Shown: in pieces, positions 1-10,367 of the stretch
How the letters are laid out: each line of letters opens with the position of its first letter
Position numbering within the stretch: the first letter of the stretch is position 1
Source of the DNA: Eutreptiella sp. 'Long Island Sound 2002'
Lineage: Eukaryota > Euglenozoa > Euglenophyceae > Eutreptiales > Eutreptiaceae
Reading direction: 5' to 3'
Assembly: GCA_964036045.1 (NCBI GenBank)
Contig: OZ038385.1
Coordinates: 21,403,813 to 21,467,812 of the forward strand
Length of the DNA stretch: 64,000 nucleotides
Notes under the pieces: generated by a model
Told to the model about the DNA's origin: nothing
The model's input: the letters and a program-made list of their open reading frames with translations, nothing else
The model's database searches: none
Made by a program: the position numbers and the translations under genes

Positions 1-509
1 GCATAGTCCGTGGACAGCCATGTAAGGCTTTCATCATCCTCCCGGACCAGCGTTGCACGATGGGGAAGGGCTCCAATGGCGTTGGCCACCATGAAGTCAT
101 ACCCCATGATCATATCCCAATCAGTAATGTCGGCCACATAGAAGTTCCCGGATAGAGTGCTTCTCTTCGCCACATCAGGGCGGTTCAAGCCCTCATGCTC
201 CCAGAATTCCATACTGATAGTGGGCTCATGGGTACCACCATCCATAATCTCTCCATTGGCCACCTTCAGGCGTACCGGTCTACGGCTGGGCTGCAGAGAT
301 TCATCCTTGAACAACCCTCTCCAGACCAGGCTCACCTTGGCACCCGTATCCACCAAAACATCCACCACCAACTCCTCTTGTCCGCACCGTACACGCACCT
401 TCAAGTGCAGCTGCCGCTCGTCACCATGTGGTGTATGGACGACTCTCACTGCATGCAACTCTAGCACATCCGGGTGCATCAGTACTTCGAGGGTATGGTC
501 ACGGATGGT
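1..509 (-). pseudogene. retropepsin (aspartic protease) of element A, partial
   Basis: The minus-strand frame is open from 509 to the left edge. It contains the active-site motif LVDTGAKVSLV and, about 80 residues on, the motif DWDMIMGYDFM that matches the second conserved block of retropepsins (I-[LM]-G-x-D/Y-F). In the family this protease cleaves the Gag-Pol polyprotein. The region is fused in frame with the preceding gag C-terminus except for one TAG at 510-512, so the copy is probably dead unless the stop is read through. The window ends shortly after the protease. Confidence 0.8.
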
Positions 510-1913
510 CTAGATCTTGGGCTGGTCCTGCCCGTCCACGGGGCTCTCCGTGGTCGCTCCTTCCTTCTTGCCACGTCCCTTGCCCACATAAACTTCCCTT
601 GGCAGGGCGCTCCAGGGGTTGGGAGTGGCAAAACTCAGTGGTTTTGGCTCTTCTCGAGCCTTCTTCGGCACCCGATATGCCTTCGCTTTCTCTGGGATTC
701 CACTGATTTTCGGAGGAGAGACCTCCGAGGTCCCACTCCGGTGGGGGCTCCTCTAGACGTGGCCTGCCGCAGCTCCCTCCTGCTGCGATCCGCTCAGACT
801 TTGTCCACCACGTTGATGGGCTTTGAGTTCCTCCAACGTCCTCAACATGTCCTCAGCAACCTCCTCGATCGACCTCACGCGTCGGTCTGGGCCGGGTCCT
901 CCACCATAGCCTTTTCCTCCGCCTTTCCCTTGACCCTTTCCTTCGCCTTTTCCACCGTCTCCGCCCTTTGCCTTCCAATCGGCAATTCGTTGCTCCTCCG
1001 GCTTCTTGTCGGGATGGGCGGCGAATCAGGTCTTCTTGTCCTCCTCATATACCTTGCAATGCCGGTGGTCATGTGCATGGTTGTTCCCCTTGCCGTAGCA
1101 TACCCAGCAACCGGTGTGCTGCGATCTGTACTCGCGGAACGAGAGCTGCGGGTTCCCGATCCTCCGCGGTTCTCTGCGGTTCTTGGTCCTGGGGTCCAGG
1201 TGGTCCCACCTGGACCTGTCCTGCCCATTCTCCTTCATATTGTGCGCTATGAACGCGAAGAAGTGGGCTTCTTCATGATCCTCCTGGGTGGTCGCGGTCC
1301 AGAGATCTTGGCCGCTTCCACTCCCTTCCTACGCGGTGCCGACCGAGTCCCCCTTGAGCTCTCGGTGGTGGTGATCTTCTCGATGACCTCGATGTCCTTG
1401 GCCTTGTTGATCCTGCACGTGGGCCTCGTTCTCTGCGTTGAGCTTCAGCTCCACCGTGATGTACTTCACGATCTCCTCCAGGCTCATGCGGGCGAATAAG
1501 AACTGCATCCTCAGCGGTTCTCCGCGCCTCCACTCCACGTTGTTGAGGCGCATCAGCCTTTGCCCCATGGTGTCGCCGAATACCTCCACGTAGACGGTGT
1601 TCTTCAACCCCAACATTCGGCTGGGCTCGCCGAGGTTTCGCCGGAAAAACTCCATTATTCCGGCTTGGGTGTCTTCCGATGCCATGATCCGTACGGCCAC
1701 GCGCTTCTTTGCTCTCTTCTTCTCCTCATCCTCCACTCTTCTCTTCCAGTGCCCGGGGAGGACGTCCTTCAGCAGGTGTCGGATCTCGCTGGCCTCATTC
1801 CAGTCCTCCACCAGCTTGAGGCTTCTTCGGTACTTGCGGATGTACCGATTCCATTCTCGGACCCTCAATTCCCCGCGCTCCAGCGGCAGCGGAATGGACC
1901 ACAAATCCTCCAA
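510..1913 (-). pseudogene. gag C-terminal half and nucleocapsid of element A
   Basis: Several minus-strand frames in series carry the rest of the Gag protein. The piece at 1329-1913 is a charged helical capsid-like segment rich in Arg, Lys and Glu. At 1026-1238 lies a knuckle CWVCYGKGNNHAHDHRHC, which has the C-x2-C start but a non-standard His/Cys spacing compared with the classical C-x2-C-x4-H-x4-C. At about 870-1030 comes a glycine/lysine-rich stretch followed by an acidic helix. An in-frame TGA near 1030 and a frame change near 1320 separate the pieces, so this is decayed coding sequence. Confidence 0.65.
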
Positions 1914-3831
1914 CTTCTGGTTTGGGGGCGTCCACTCGCTCTTCGTCCTCCAGCCACTGGAGGCAGGCCTGCTCCGTCTGGATCACTCCCTCGCGGATCT
2001 GATCCCTGAGCTCCTCCTTCAGGTCCTGCGCCAGCCGGTGTGGGAAAGTCCGACATACCCACTTGTCCCTTGGCGCTCCCCTCATCTCGCCGACGACCTC
2101 CTCGGCGAAGTCCTCCCAATCCAGGATGAAATCATCCAGGTTGGAGGGGTTGCCATCGTAGTAGGGGATCTTGATCCCCCTGAGGTCGTCAATTCTGATG
2201 GCGTCTCCGACGTCCGCAGCCACCACTCCACCGAGACGGATACCACCTGTGGCCGGGGGGTGAGAGTACACTCCCCGTACATCCCTTCCCTCCATGGAGT
2301 GCGATCCAGTTGGGCCTGATCCCATGGGGTTTGGAATGCGGGAAGGACTTGCTCCACCGGCTGTCCATATCCCCGTAGTGGGGTCCTTCACCCACAGGTT
2401 TCCGCCTGGATGGCCTCGACCATGTCCGTCGGCACTTCCCATGGTTCGCCCCTGCATGGTCTGGTTCTGGATCTCCTCTTCCGCATAAACTGCATGGGCA
2501 GTCGTAGTGGTCGGTGGGTCCTGGGCGGCATGGGACATCTGTACCGTCAGGCTCCTCAGGTCCGAGGTTGCGTGCCCTTCCCGCATGGACCCAGCCGGTG
2601 CTGTTTGCTCCCCGAGCATTATGGATTCGCTGAACATGGGAACAAACGGCAGCGCACCCGGGTCAACACGCGGAGGCGCGTAAGGTGCCTCTGCAGGGCC
2701 GCCCATGGGTTTCTCCATGGGGCTCCTGAGGGTCTTAACCCGCTCCACCAGCTCTGCCGCTGCCGGCTTTGCCGGGAGCTCCGGACCCGAGGGGAGGGGT
2801 TGTAACTCCTCTAGCCTTTTCAGGCGTCCCAACATGTCCTCCACCAGGTGGAGGAGTCTGTACACCACTCGCTGCTGCTTCTGCAGGGCCAGCTCCAGAT
2901 TCTCCCGGTACCGGTCCTGTTCCGCTCCCAGCTCCGCCATGTCTCTCTCCGCTGCCGACTGGTCATCCAGGATCCCCGCGACGTCCTCCTCTAGTCCGTC
3001 CTTCGCGTTGTCCAGGCGGTCGAGGTGCTGCACGATGGCGTCCATCCCCATCTTTGGGTACTTGCCGATGAGGAAGGACACGTGCTCGCAGAGGCATTCA
3101 ACGTGCTTTCCACCTGATCCGGCGCATCCCACGGTTCCCGGTGCCTCGGACTCCTCGGCCATGGGTGTGTCGCCCATGCTATCCCGCGTTGGCTCCGTGT
3201 GCCGGGCCACAGGCGCCGTTCTGGCTCTGGCAGGCCTCTCCAACGCCTCGGCGTCATGCTCCAGGCTGGGTTCGGGGGCCGTGTTCGCCCTTGTGGGCGG
3301 TCTGGCCATCTCCTCCGACTCGGAAGGGTAAGCTGTCCGATAGCCCTCGGAGTGCCCCTTGGAATCTGCAGCTGACCACAGCCTGACCGGGCTGCGATCC
3401 GTCTCCATCGCCCTGGCTTCCGCCACGGGTTTTGGGGACCCGCGCTTCCGGTAGCGCCGGGCCCTGCCGTTGCTGCCAGTCTCCTCCAACCCCTCCGCAG
3501 CGGAGCGGAGATTGCAAGCCTTGCGGCATTGCCTTTCACACATGGAGGCCAGGTCCTCCATGTCTAGCCCATGTCCTGCAAGGGCTCTCCATTCTGAGCA
3601 TCTTCGCTCTTCTCGGGCTTCCCAGTCGGGCGTCGACTCGACGGACTCCACGATCTGCACCCGGGGCGTCCTTGGGCAGGGCTCATGAGGGCCCAAGTCC
3701 CCGGTGCGGCGGTAGGGGGCAGGTACTCCTCTGCTACCATAAAGAAGGTCCCTACCAGGACCGGCCCCTGCTGTACCCCTTCCACCATATCCCGTCACTC
3801 CTAGGGTCTTGCTCCTCACCAGGGTCTGCAT
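1795..3831 (-). CDS. Gag-like protein of element A (678 aa)
   Basis: A long open frame starting at ATG 3831. The first ~500 residues are low-complexity (Pro, Arg, Glu, Met) with a predicted coiled coil in the middle (region LELALQKQQRVVYRLLHLVE). The last ~120 residues hold the retrotransposon Gag core, with a motif like IPYYDGNPSNLDDFILDWE (substrate-like start, then F-x-x-W). Gag assembles the virus-like particle that packages element RNA. The true protein continues in another frame at about 1910, so the last residues of this frame are probably out of frame. The plus-strand frames over it are shadows. Confidence 0.7.
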   Translation of the reverse strand: MQTLVRSKTLGVTGYGGRGTAGAGPGRDLLYGSRGVPAPYRRTGDLGPHEPCPRTPRVQIVESVESTPDWEAREERRCSEWRALAGHGLDMEDLASMCERQCRKACNLRSAAEGLEETGSNGRARRYRKRGSPKPVAEARAMETDRSPVRLWSAADSKGHSEGYRTAYPSESEEMARPPTRANTAPEPSLEHDAEALERPARARTAPVARHTEPTRDSMGDTPMAEESEAPGTVGCAGSGGKHVECLCEHVSFLIGKYPKMGMDAIVQHLDRLDNAKDGLEEDVAGILDDQSAAERDMAELGAEQDRYRENLELALQKQQRVVYRLLHLVEDMLGRLKRLEELQPLPSGPELPAKPAAAELVERVKTLRSPMEKPMGGPAEAPYAPPRVDPGALPFVPMFSESIMLGEQTAPAGSMREGHATSDLRSLTVQMSHAAQDPPTTTTAHAVYAEEEIQNQTMQGRTMGSADGHGRGHPGGNLWVKDPTTGIWTAGGASPSRIPNPMGSGPTGSHSMEGRDVRGVYSHPPATGGIRLGGVVAADVGDAIRIDDLRGIKIPYYDGNPSNLDDFILDWEDFAEEVVGEMRGAPRDKWVCRTFPHRLAQDLKEELRDQIREGVIQTEQACLQWLEDEERVDAPKPEVGGFVVHSAAAGARGIEGPRMESVHPQVPKKPQAGGGLE

Positions 3832-5412
3832 GACCTTGCCCTATCCGGCACAATTTCCCACAAAAAATAGAAAAATAGGCTCCTTCACACAGACCCTTGC
3901 AATACCCAACTCCCAAGTACAATCCAAATCCGATCAAACCACACTGAGGGCTTCCTTTCAATACGCCGGTTGTCTCACGGTGCACTCGGAGACACGGGCG
4001 GCGGGCATGTACAAGAATTGCACCAAAGAGGAAGCCCTGAAATTGGCATATGAACACATATCAGGCAAAGTTGGGGAAAGATGGAAACATACACAATCAC
4101 AGCCATAGACCCCTCGTTCCCTGGACTCAGGACCTTCCCTTGACTTGCCAACATGATGCCCTGAACCAGGTCAAATAAGATGGCTGAATGTCATGTGTCA
4201 AAAGTCACTACACAAACCCCAAAAATGTGTTCCCTCCCAAGCCTCTAAATCCTAGCCCAATAGGGGAGGTGGCGTGTCATGGCCTAGAGTAGCAATCAGG
4301 ACCATGCCCTACCCTGACATAACCTTCGTTGGACTTGGAGTCGATTGGGCTTGGAGAACTGCCCCATGAAGATGACCTCATAACCTAGCAAAATCAGGCA
4401 AATCACACCATAGTGCCGAAAATTCAATTATATAGTCAAAAATGCATACGGCAAAACTTCAAATGCTCCATGCATGTGTCAAACCGGAAAGTAATATACA
4501 AGGGTGATATAGACCAAAAGTCCATGCCCAAGAATATCCCATCATTGGCTCCGAAGCTCCTCCGGTTATGTACATGACATGCTTCGGAAGTCAACTCATG
4601 AATTTGAGACCTAATTTTGTGAGGCCTCGTGTGCCACGCCAAAGTGACCACTTCATCCGGCATATGGTGAGGTGCAACACCGAAGCATATGCCAACATAT
4701 AAGCAACATACCATAGTTCACGGATCTCTAGGCACTTTACTGTTAGCCGACCAGTTGAGCACATAAAATAAAAAAATGAGCATAAAATGAGGTCAAAAAC
4801 ATGCAAATAATGCCAAATTCAAGATAATTACAATAGTATATAACTTCGCTCACCCATGGTATCAGCATATGATTCAAAACACACTTGCTTGGGACCATTT
4901 GCAAACAATCCCCCCACTTGGATCCCCACATGGACGCATAGGGACACCTTCGAACCTCCTCCCAACACGCACCATGAAAATGGGAAAATTGATAGTGGCG
5001 CTTGTGGGTCGCTTTGTAAGCCCTCCCACATGCACTATATGAGCGGTAGACTTAGTCTAGCGCTATGGAGCTCACCATTGGGACATGGGCAAGGCCCTTG
5101 CCACGTATGACTCCATATATCTTCCTACAGGCGGAGATATATAACATGGGTGTGAGCATATCGAAGCACATACCATGCATATAACACATACCCTCAAAAA
5201 GTGGCTCCCACCATGGTATGCCATGCCCCTCCATGGACATAACTACACGTTAAAAATACGTAGGAACCCAAGGAAAGTTTCTATGCAACACCAACACTCA
5301 TGCGGTACACTCTAAAGTCGCATTAAAATATTCGGTCCCACGGTCCAAGAGTTATATATCACTTTCTACCCTCTTGACCATTAACCCTTACTACACCGGG
5401 CATGTGTACACA
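3832..5412. other. no gene seen; probable leader/LTR region of element A
   Basis: This stretch lies upstream of element A gag and has only short accidental frames. Position suggests the untranslated leader and 5' LTR of element A, but no second LTR copy is in the window, so ends cannot be set. A plus-strand TGGTATCAGCATATG at 4856 resembles a retroelement primer binding site but has no plus-strand gag behind it. Confidence 0.35.
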
Positions 5413-5832
5413 TCAAAGGCGTTTGATGCTCCCTAAATTAAGTTGAGACCAAGGCAGGTCCAACCCAATTCTCGAAATTGGTATTCCTCGCCGTGAGCCG
5501 GAGATATGACCTTTCAAAGTGGCCTCACGAATCAATTTTGTTTCTCCTTTATCTCCAAGAAAAACGAAGGGGATAACCAAAGGAAGGTTGATTCGTGATC
5601 GGGGAAAAATGTAGGACCACTCGAGATTCATCATATCAAGTGCGGCGATGTCGAAGTCAAAAATCCGATTCTGAAAGTCTGAAAAAATCAGATTGATCTT
5701 GCGGGTGTATAACATGAAAATTGCGGAAGCAACGAACCCGTTACTGATGAAATCTGACCCTTCATCGGGGTTTCCGCCAAAATATCTGCAAATAACAGTT
5801 AACCAATCGGTTACCGCAAAATCGCGAGCCAA
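5413..5832 (-). other. unrecognised 139-codon minus-strand open frame
   Basis: The frame has moderate complexity (segments such as LIFSDFQNRIFDFDIAALD) but no domain I recognise. It sits in an AT-richer stretch between two decayed retrotransposons and may be part of an LTR or leader rather than a gene. No splice sites or neighbours support a host gene. Confidence 0.2.
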
Positions 5833-6008
5833 CTGACAGTCGCCGATACATTGACAATCAGAACGAAAGGCTGAAAAATTACGGAAACTTATGATAAAAA
5901 AACCCTGTTGATTCCTGATATTCTGATATATAAATATCAGCCGGCGGCTCCTCGGTATTGAATATGGCCGCTCATAGCTGGAATGGCCAACCCTATCACA
6001 CTATCACA

Positions 6009-6804
6009 TCAGGTTAGGTCAGGTGGATGGGAGAGTATGATATCAGCCAATGGCGGCTTGCCGGCACATAGATACACACCCCAAGTGACCCAAAGATGGC
6101 CACGGGGGTCCGAACCGGCTTCAGACCTGTTGGAGGATCTCCCCGATCCTCTACTCCTGCCTCCAAGAGACTCTGGTCCTCTCCTCAACCCACTCAAGGT
6201 TGCATACCCAGGAACATCCACATAGGCTGCCGTAGCGGGTAGAGGATGGTGATAGTCAGTCGCATACCATCGCGGCGCAGAACTGGAGGCCACCGGCTCA
6301 CTGGCAGTAGTTGCCTCAGGAAACGCAGTGGTAGCTGGGCCCAAAGCATAGGCAGGGTAGGTAGGCATACCAGTAAAGCCTGTGCCCTCTGCCATAGGCG
6401 GGTTGGTTATGGGTGTGGATGTTGCAGCGGCTGGGTCTGGAATTGGGAGTGTGGTGGTTATACCGAGAGGGTGATGCGTGGAGGCCAGAAGCGCTTGGTG
6501 CGCCTTCCAAGGTAGGCTCATTCGTCAGGTCTTGCCCTTGGTCTTCTCCTTCGTCTGCTATGCCTTCTCCAGCATCCTTCTCGCTCTCTCTCTTCCTCTT
6601 CACAGGATGAGTGACCACCTGCTCAACTGAGAGGGCCCGGAAGGCCGACTGCAGTCCTTCCAACGAGTCCTCCGCCACATCCACTGGCCCATGTAAGGGC
6701 TCCGAAGGTACAGTGCTAGGTCCAGGTCCAGGTTCACCGGGTGCTGGCCTTGCTGGTGCCTCAGGCGCTGTCTTCACGTCGGTGTCCCCTTTCTTTGTAT
6801 CCAT
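6009..6804 (-). pseudogene. gag N-terminus of a second LTR element (fragment C)
   Basis: An ATG at 6804 opens a Pro/Ala/Glu-rich frame with a nuclear-localisation-like patch (VKRKRESEK) that shifts frame at about 6320-6520 and then continues to 6009 as a Pro/Thr/Ala-rich segment. Upstream on the minus strand, 89 nt away, is a primer-binding-site-like sequence (6894-6905) similar to that of element B. The layout PBS, short leader, ATG, low-complexity Gag N-terminus is the same as in element B. The rest of the element is missing, so this is a truncated copy. Confidence 0.5.
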
Positions 6805-6893
6805 CTTCGTTCGCCCTTCCGCTTATATGTGACTGATCCCGGCGCACTGGTTGTGGGGCACGGGGTTGCTGCCGGTACGCAGAGACAGTCTGC

Positions 6894-6905
6894 CTCTTGC
6901 TACCA
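6894..6905 (-). other. primer-binding-site-like sequence of fragment C
   Basis: On the minus strand this reads TGGTAGCAAGAG. It matches the start of the complement of the 3' end of animal-type initiator tRNA-Met (TGGTAGCAGAG) with one insertion. It lies just upstream of the fragment C gag start, as expected for a retrotransposon primer site. Confidence 0.45.
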
Positions 6906-7330
6906 GAAGGTTTTATAGTGATTTCAACACTGTGTTTGTGCCTCTCCTGCTGCTTGCTGCTGGTGTAGGGTTTCTTGCTGCTTGTTTTTGACGATGAAAA
7001 TGTTTTAGTTGCTGAAATACAATCAATCCAGGATAGCCCAAGCCAGAGATAAGCAAGTAGAAGAGAATCAGGATCAAAGCATGAAGGGCTGCAGTGTAAA
7101 CAGTGAAAGATGTTAGAATATTTACAGAAACTGCAACTCAGGTCAAATCGGATTGCATATTCACAAAGATAGCTGAAATGTTTTGGAAAAGAGTTGGAAA
7201 ACTGCCCCATGGTCACTCAATCTCCATAGTGCCATCTCAGGAGATGTGCACTCTTTGTTTTGGGTCCCATATGTGCTGAGGTGGCAGGGCATGTGGCGAT
7301 GAGGTCACTGCCATGTCACATGGGATCTTC
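6906..7330 (-). other. probable LTR remnant of fragment C; no gene
   Basis: The sequence lies directly outside the primer-binding-site-like motif, where the 5' LTR should be. Only short accidental frames are present. No partner LTR was recognised by eye. Confidence 0.3.
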
Positions 7331-7339
7331 CTACTTAGC

Positions 7340-7419
7340 TAGGCTGACCGGGAATTGAACCCAGGACCTCTCAAAAAGAGGTGCCCAGCCCCCTAGGGTG
7401 CATACCACTAGGACAGCTA
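7340..7419 (-). repeat. tRNA-like sequence with long variable arm (tRNA pseudogene or SINE head)
   Basis: On the minus strand there is a B-box GGTTCAATTCC inside a T-arm CTGGG-TTCAATT-CCCGG. Before it sits a perfect variable-arm hairpin ACCTCT/AGAGGT, and the ends TAGCTG/CAGCCTA can pair as an acceptor stem with one bulge. A long variable arm is typical of Ser/Leu tRNAs. The anticodon arm collapses to a 3-nt loop, so a working tRNA is unlikely. Confidence 0.45.
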
Positions 7420-7688
7420 AGAATTCATGAGAAAACATAGATAAATTCATAGGCTCTGCCCTGGATATGTCAGTTCTCAGTCGACTCAGGAAAAGATGAA
7501 TTGCCTCACATTGATAGGGGATTAAGGGGTCCACTCCATATCCTGATTTGGTGTTTGGTTCCATAGGTCAAAATGTGTTATCACCACCTTTGGTTGGGCC
7601 AATACTAAGATAGAAATGCCTGTGTGCTCAGTGCATCTCTAATACAACTAGAGTATGCCGCAAAGCATTGGAAAAGCACTTTTTCTTA

Positions 7689-10367
7689 CTACAGGGTTAG
7701 GAATTTCCAGCCCTGTTTATACTCGTGGCGAGCAATACCTGCAACCACGTAGTAACCATCGACTGCCATCTCATCGGCAGTCATCTCTTCGAGTTCGTCT
7801 GCCTCCTCTGGACTGGCAGCGTTCTCTAGGTCTATACGCTCGACCTCACTGTCGCTGAGGCGCCACTCATCCCAAGACAAATTGTCAGGGGAGTGATAGT
7901 GCCTCAACTGTTTAGGTGCACACAGCAGTTCACCACCTAGATGTGGACTGCACCTGACATGGATCCTGGATCCATCTATCCTGATGATACGATAGGGTCC
8001 AAAATAAGGGTCCTGTAGGCAGTTACGTGGCCAGGAGGGTAGGCGTGAATGGTGAACCAAAACAAGGTCACCAACCTTGAAGCTGGCAGGTCGCCGTAGG
8101 CGGTTCTGTCGGCTCAGTTCGCGGTCACGGATGTGTCTCAGGTTAGTCCCAGCCTGGTTAGCCAGAGACTGCTTGTGTTCCAGCCAGTCTCCCACAGGGC
8201 TCTTGAAGTCCTCAGGAAAGGGGGTTTTGAAGAACCAAGCAGGTCGTCCTCCATGGAACAGTTCGTGGGGGGTGAAACCCGTAGAAGAGCTCCGCTGTGA
8301 GTTCATGGTCAGCACTGCCCAGGGCACTAGGCGTACCCAGTCCTTGGTACGCTCCTGTTTCATCAAGATTCTTAGGTTTTGCTCCACCACACGGTTCTGT
8401 CCCTCACACAGAGGGTTAGACGTGTGGGTATAGGGCACACCTGTGGTTACCTCCACGTTGAGGGCATTTAGCACTCGTTTGTACCACCCAGTGTCACTGC
8501 GGATGCGTACATCCTCAGCAGAGTGCACCTGCTTAGGTGCCCCATAGGGTCCGAACCATTGTTCGACCAACATTTTCACAGTCTGCTCACCTGTGATCTT
8601 CTTATTGCAAGGGAACACACGGGTGAAGCGAGATAGGCCACAGGTGACCACTAGGCAACTATCATAGCCGCCGAAGCGTGGTAGGCCGTGGATGAAATCC
8701 ACGTAGAGAAGAGAGTTAGCACAATAGGGTATGGGTAAGCTGGAGATCGGGCCCCTATCCCTACTGTCGCTCTGCTTGCTGGCATGACAGCCACAAGCAT
8801 CCACAATGGTCCGCATACGCGACCTCAGTTCAGTCAGGGCTAGACTAGAGTAGAAACACTCACCAAAGAAGTCCACTGAGCGATTAGCGCCAGTGTGACC
8901 AGAACTGAGATGGGACCACTGTAGGCACCCATCCAGTCGTGCCTCAGGCACCACAATTCGGTCCTCGTAGAAGAGGTACTGATTGTTTTTATACCACTGA
9001 TGCCCGTCAATGACACGGGGTTCGAGACCAGTGCTGAGGGTTTGGAGAATTTCTTTATACTCTGACTGATAGCCGGTTAGACTCCAACCCTCCAGCATTC
9101 CAGCAGTGCGCATGGACAGGTCAAGCTGGACATCCATACGCTGGAAAGCCTCTCTGGCGAGCGCCTCAGAGCTCTCACCTATAAGCGCATCGAAGTTGTT
9201 GCGCGGTATATAGTCAGACAGTTCATTCTTCATTCTGGGGATATGATGAACTGTCAGCCTGAACTGGCTCAGGTAAGTCCACCACCGCTTTAGCTTTGCT
9301 TTCTCTGTTGGTGGGCCCTTCTGAAAAGACTTCACAGGTTCCTGGTCACACAGCCAGACAATAGGGTCAGATCCCAGGAGTCGGTATTGTGACGAAAGCA
9401 CCAACATACCGGCCAGGAGTTCCTGGTCATAGGTGCTGTAATTGGAACGCGGTTGGTTCCATTTCCAATTCCAGTGTCCCAGTGGCACCAGTCGCCACTC
9501 ACCGGTAGGATAGTCATGCTTCAACGAACCATCACGGTTCAGTCCACTAGTACGATAATGGCAGTGGGTTAGTTCAGCGGGGTTAAGCTCCTGCCATTGG
9601 TAGATCGTACCACCCCCCCCTACATCACTGGCATCAGTGATCAGGACTATCTCGCCCTTAGGGCATGGTACTCCAAGGCAGTTGGAGGAGGCAATCTTCT
9701 TCTTCGACTCCTGGAAACACTCTTCCTCTCTGGCGGTCCACCTCCAGGGAGTAGTTTTCTTGATTAGGTCAGTGAGGGGGGCAGAGGAGTAAGTAAAATT
9801 GTGGATGTGACGCCGATAGAAATTACAGGCGCCCACAAAACTCCTCACGTCGTGTAGACCCTTCTTAGGGTCATCGCGAATCTGCATGTCCTGTAGGGGC
9901 TGGATCTTAGACGCGGCTGGTTTCCAACAACCATACCCCACGTCGAAACCCAAATATTCCATCTCCTCTTTCATAAACTCACATTTTTTTAGTTTGATTC
10001 GGAGATGGTTTTCTTGACAAACAATGTAAAATTCACGGAGGAGAAGGACATGGTCCTCTTGGGTATTAGTACCCAAACTCACGTCGTCGATGTGGGCCTC
10101 CATTTCTTCACCCCGAGAAATGAACTCCTGTACTAGAGGCCTGCGCCTCAGTATGTACAAAATTTTGTTCATTAGCTCCTGGAAGAGCGCTGGGGCATTA
10201 GCCAGCCCGAAAGGCATAACCTTCCACTGAAAGACACGGCCCTTAGGGGTTATAAAAGCCAGCAGCTCCTGAGCTGCGGCGGTTAGGTCCACGTGCCAGA
10301 AACCAGAGCGTTCGTCCATTTTGGTCTTGTACCTGCATTTGGCAATACGCTCCAGGGTACTTTCCAT
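7689..10367 (-). CDS. reverse transcriptase / RNase H / integrase segment of element B (892 aa)
   Basis: Residues 1-130 are the RT palm and thumb, with FGLANAPALF and the catalytic motif HIDD (about 92-95; usually YVDD or FIDD). RNase H follows, with Asp245 (LITDASD), Glu316 (STYDQELLA) and Asp341. The integrase has His486/His491 and Cys525/Cys527 (a C-x-C in place of C-x2-C) and the catalytic triad Asp557, Asp619, Glu655, exactly 35 residues between the last two. A GPY/F module (YFGPYRII) precedes a chromodomain start (YYVVAGIARHEYKQGWKFLTL is about half the domain) that stops at a TAG. The N-terminal part of RT lies in other frames upstream, so the enzyme is not whole. Confidence 0.9.
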   Translation of the reverse strand: MESTLERIAKCRYKTKMDERSGFWHVDLTAAAQELLAFITPKGRVFQWKVMPFGLANAPALFQELMNKILYILRRRPLVQEFISRGEEMEAHIDDVSLGTNTQEDHVLLLREFYIVCQENHLRIKLKKCEFMKEEMEYLGFDVGYGCWKPAASKIQPLQDMQIRDDPKKGLHDVRSFVGACNFYRRHIHNFTYSSAPLTDLIKKTTPWRWTAREEECFQESKKKIASSNCLGVPCPKGEIVLITDASDVGGGGTIYQWQELNPAELTHCHYRTSGLNRDGSLKHDYPTGEWRLVPLGHWNWKWNQPRSNYSTYDQELLAGMLVLSSQYRLLGSDPIVWLCDQEPVKSFQKGPPTEKAKLKRWWTYLSQFRLTVHHIPRMKNELSDYIPRNNFDALIGESSEALAREAFQRMDVQLDLSMRTAGMLEGWSLTGYQSEYKEILQTLSTGLEPRVIDGHQWYKNNQYLFYEDRIVVPEARLDGCLQWSHLSSGHTGANRSVDFFGECFYSSLALTELRSRMRTIVDACGCHASKQSDSRDRGPISSLPIPYCANSLLYVDFIHGLPRFGGYDSCLVVTCGLSRFTRVFPCNKKITGEQTVKMLVEQWFGPYGAPKQVHSAEDVRIRSDTGWYKRVLNALNVEVTTGVPYTHTSNPLCEGQNRVVEQNLRILMKQERTKDWVRLVPWAVLTMNSQRSSSTGFTPHELFHGGRPAWFFKTPFPEDFKSPVGDWLEHKQSLANQAGTNLRHIRDRELSRQNRLRRPASFKVGDLVLVHHSRLPSWPRNCLQDPYFGPYRIIRIDGSRIHVRCSPHLGGELLCAPKQLRHYHSPDNLSWDEWRLSDSEVERIDLENAASPEEADELEEMTADEMAVDGYYVVAGIARHEYKQGWKFLTL

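Larger units (their letters stand above)
1..3831 (-). mobile_element. Ty3/gypsy-type LTR retrotransposon A, 5' part, decayed
   Basis: Reading the minus strand from 3831 towards 1 gives a gag gene, a cysteine/histidine nucleocapsid knuckle and then a retropepsin, the standard gag-pro order of Ty3/gypsy elements. Reverse transcriptase and integrase would lie beyond the left edge. The frame is broken at least three times: a shift near 1800-1910, an in-frame TGA near 1030 and a TAG at 510-512. It is therefore a decayed copy. No LTR boundary or primer binding site could be fixed on the upstream side (above 3831). Confidence 0.8.

Noticed and set aside
474-1499. 341-codon plus-strand frame
   Set aside because: It lies antisense to the gag/nucleocapsid of element A, which has domain motifs; the plus frame has none.
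4856-4871. TGGTATCAGCATATG, like a plant-type primer binding site on the plus strand
   Set aside because: Only the first nine bases fit and no plus-strand gag or pol follows.
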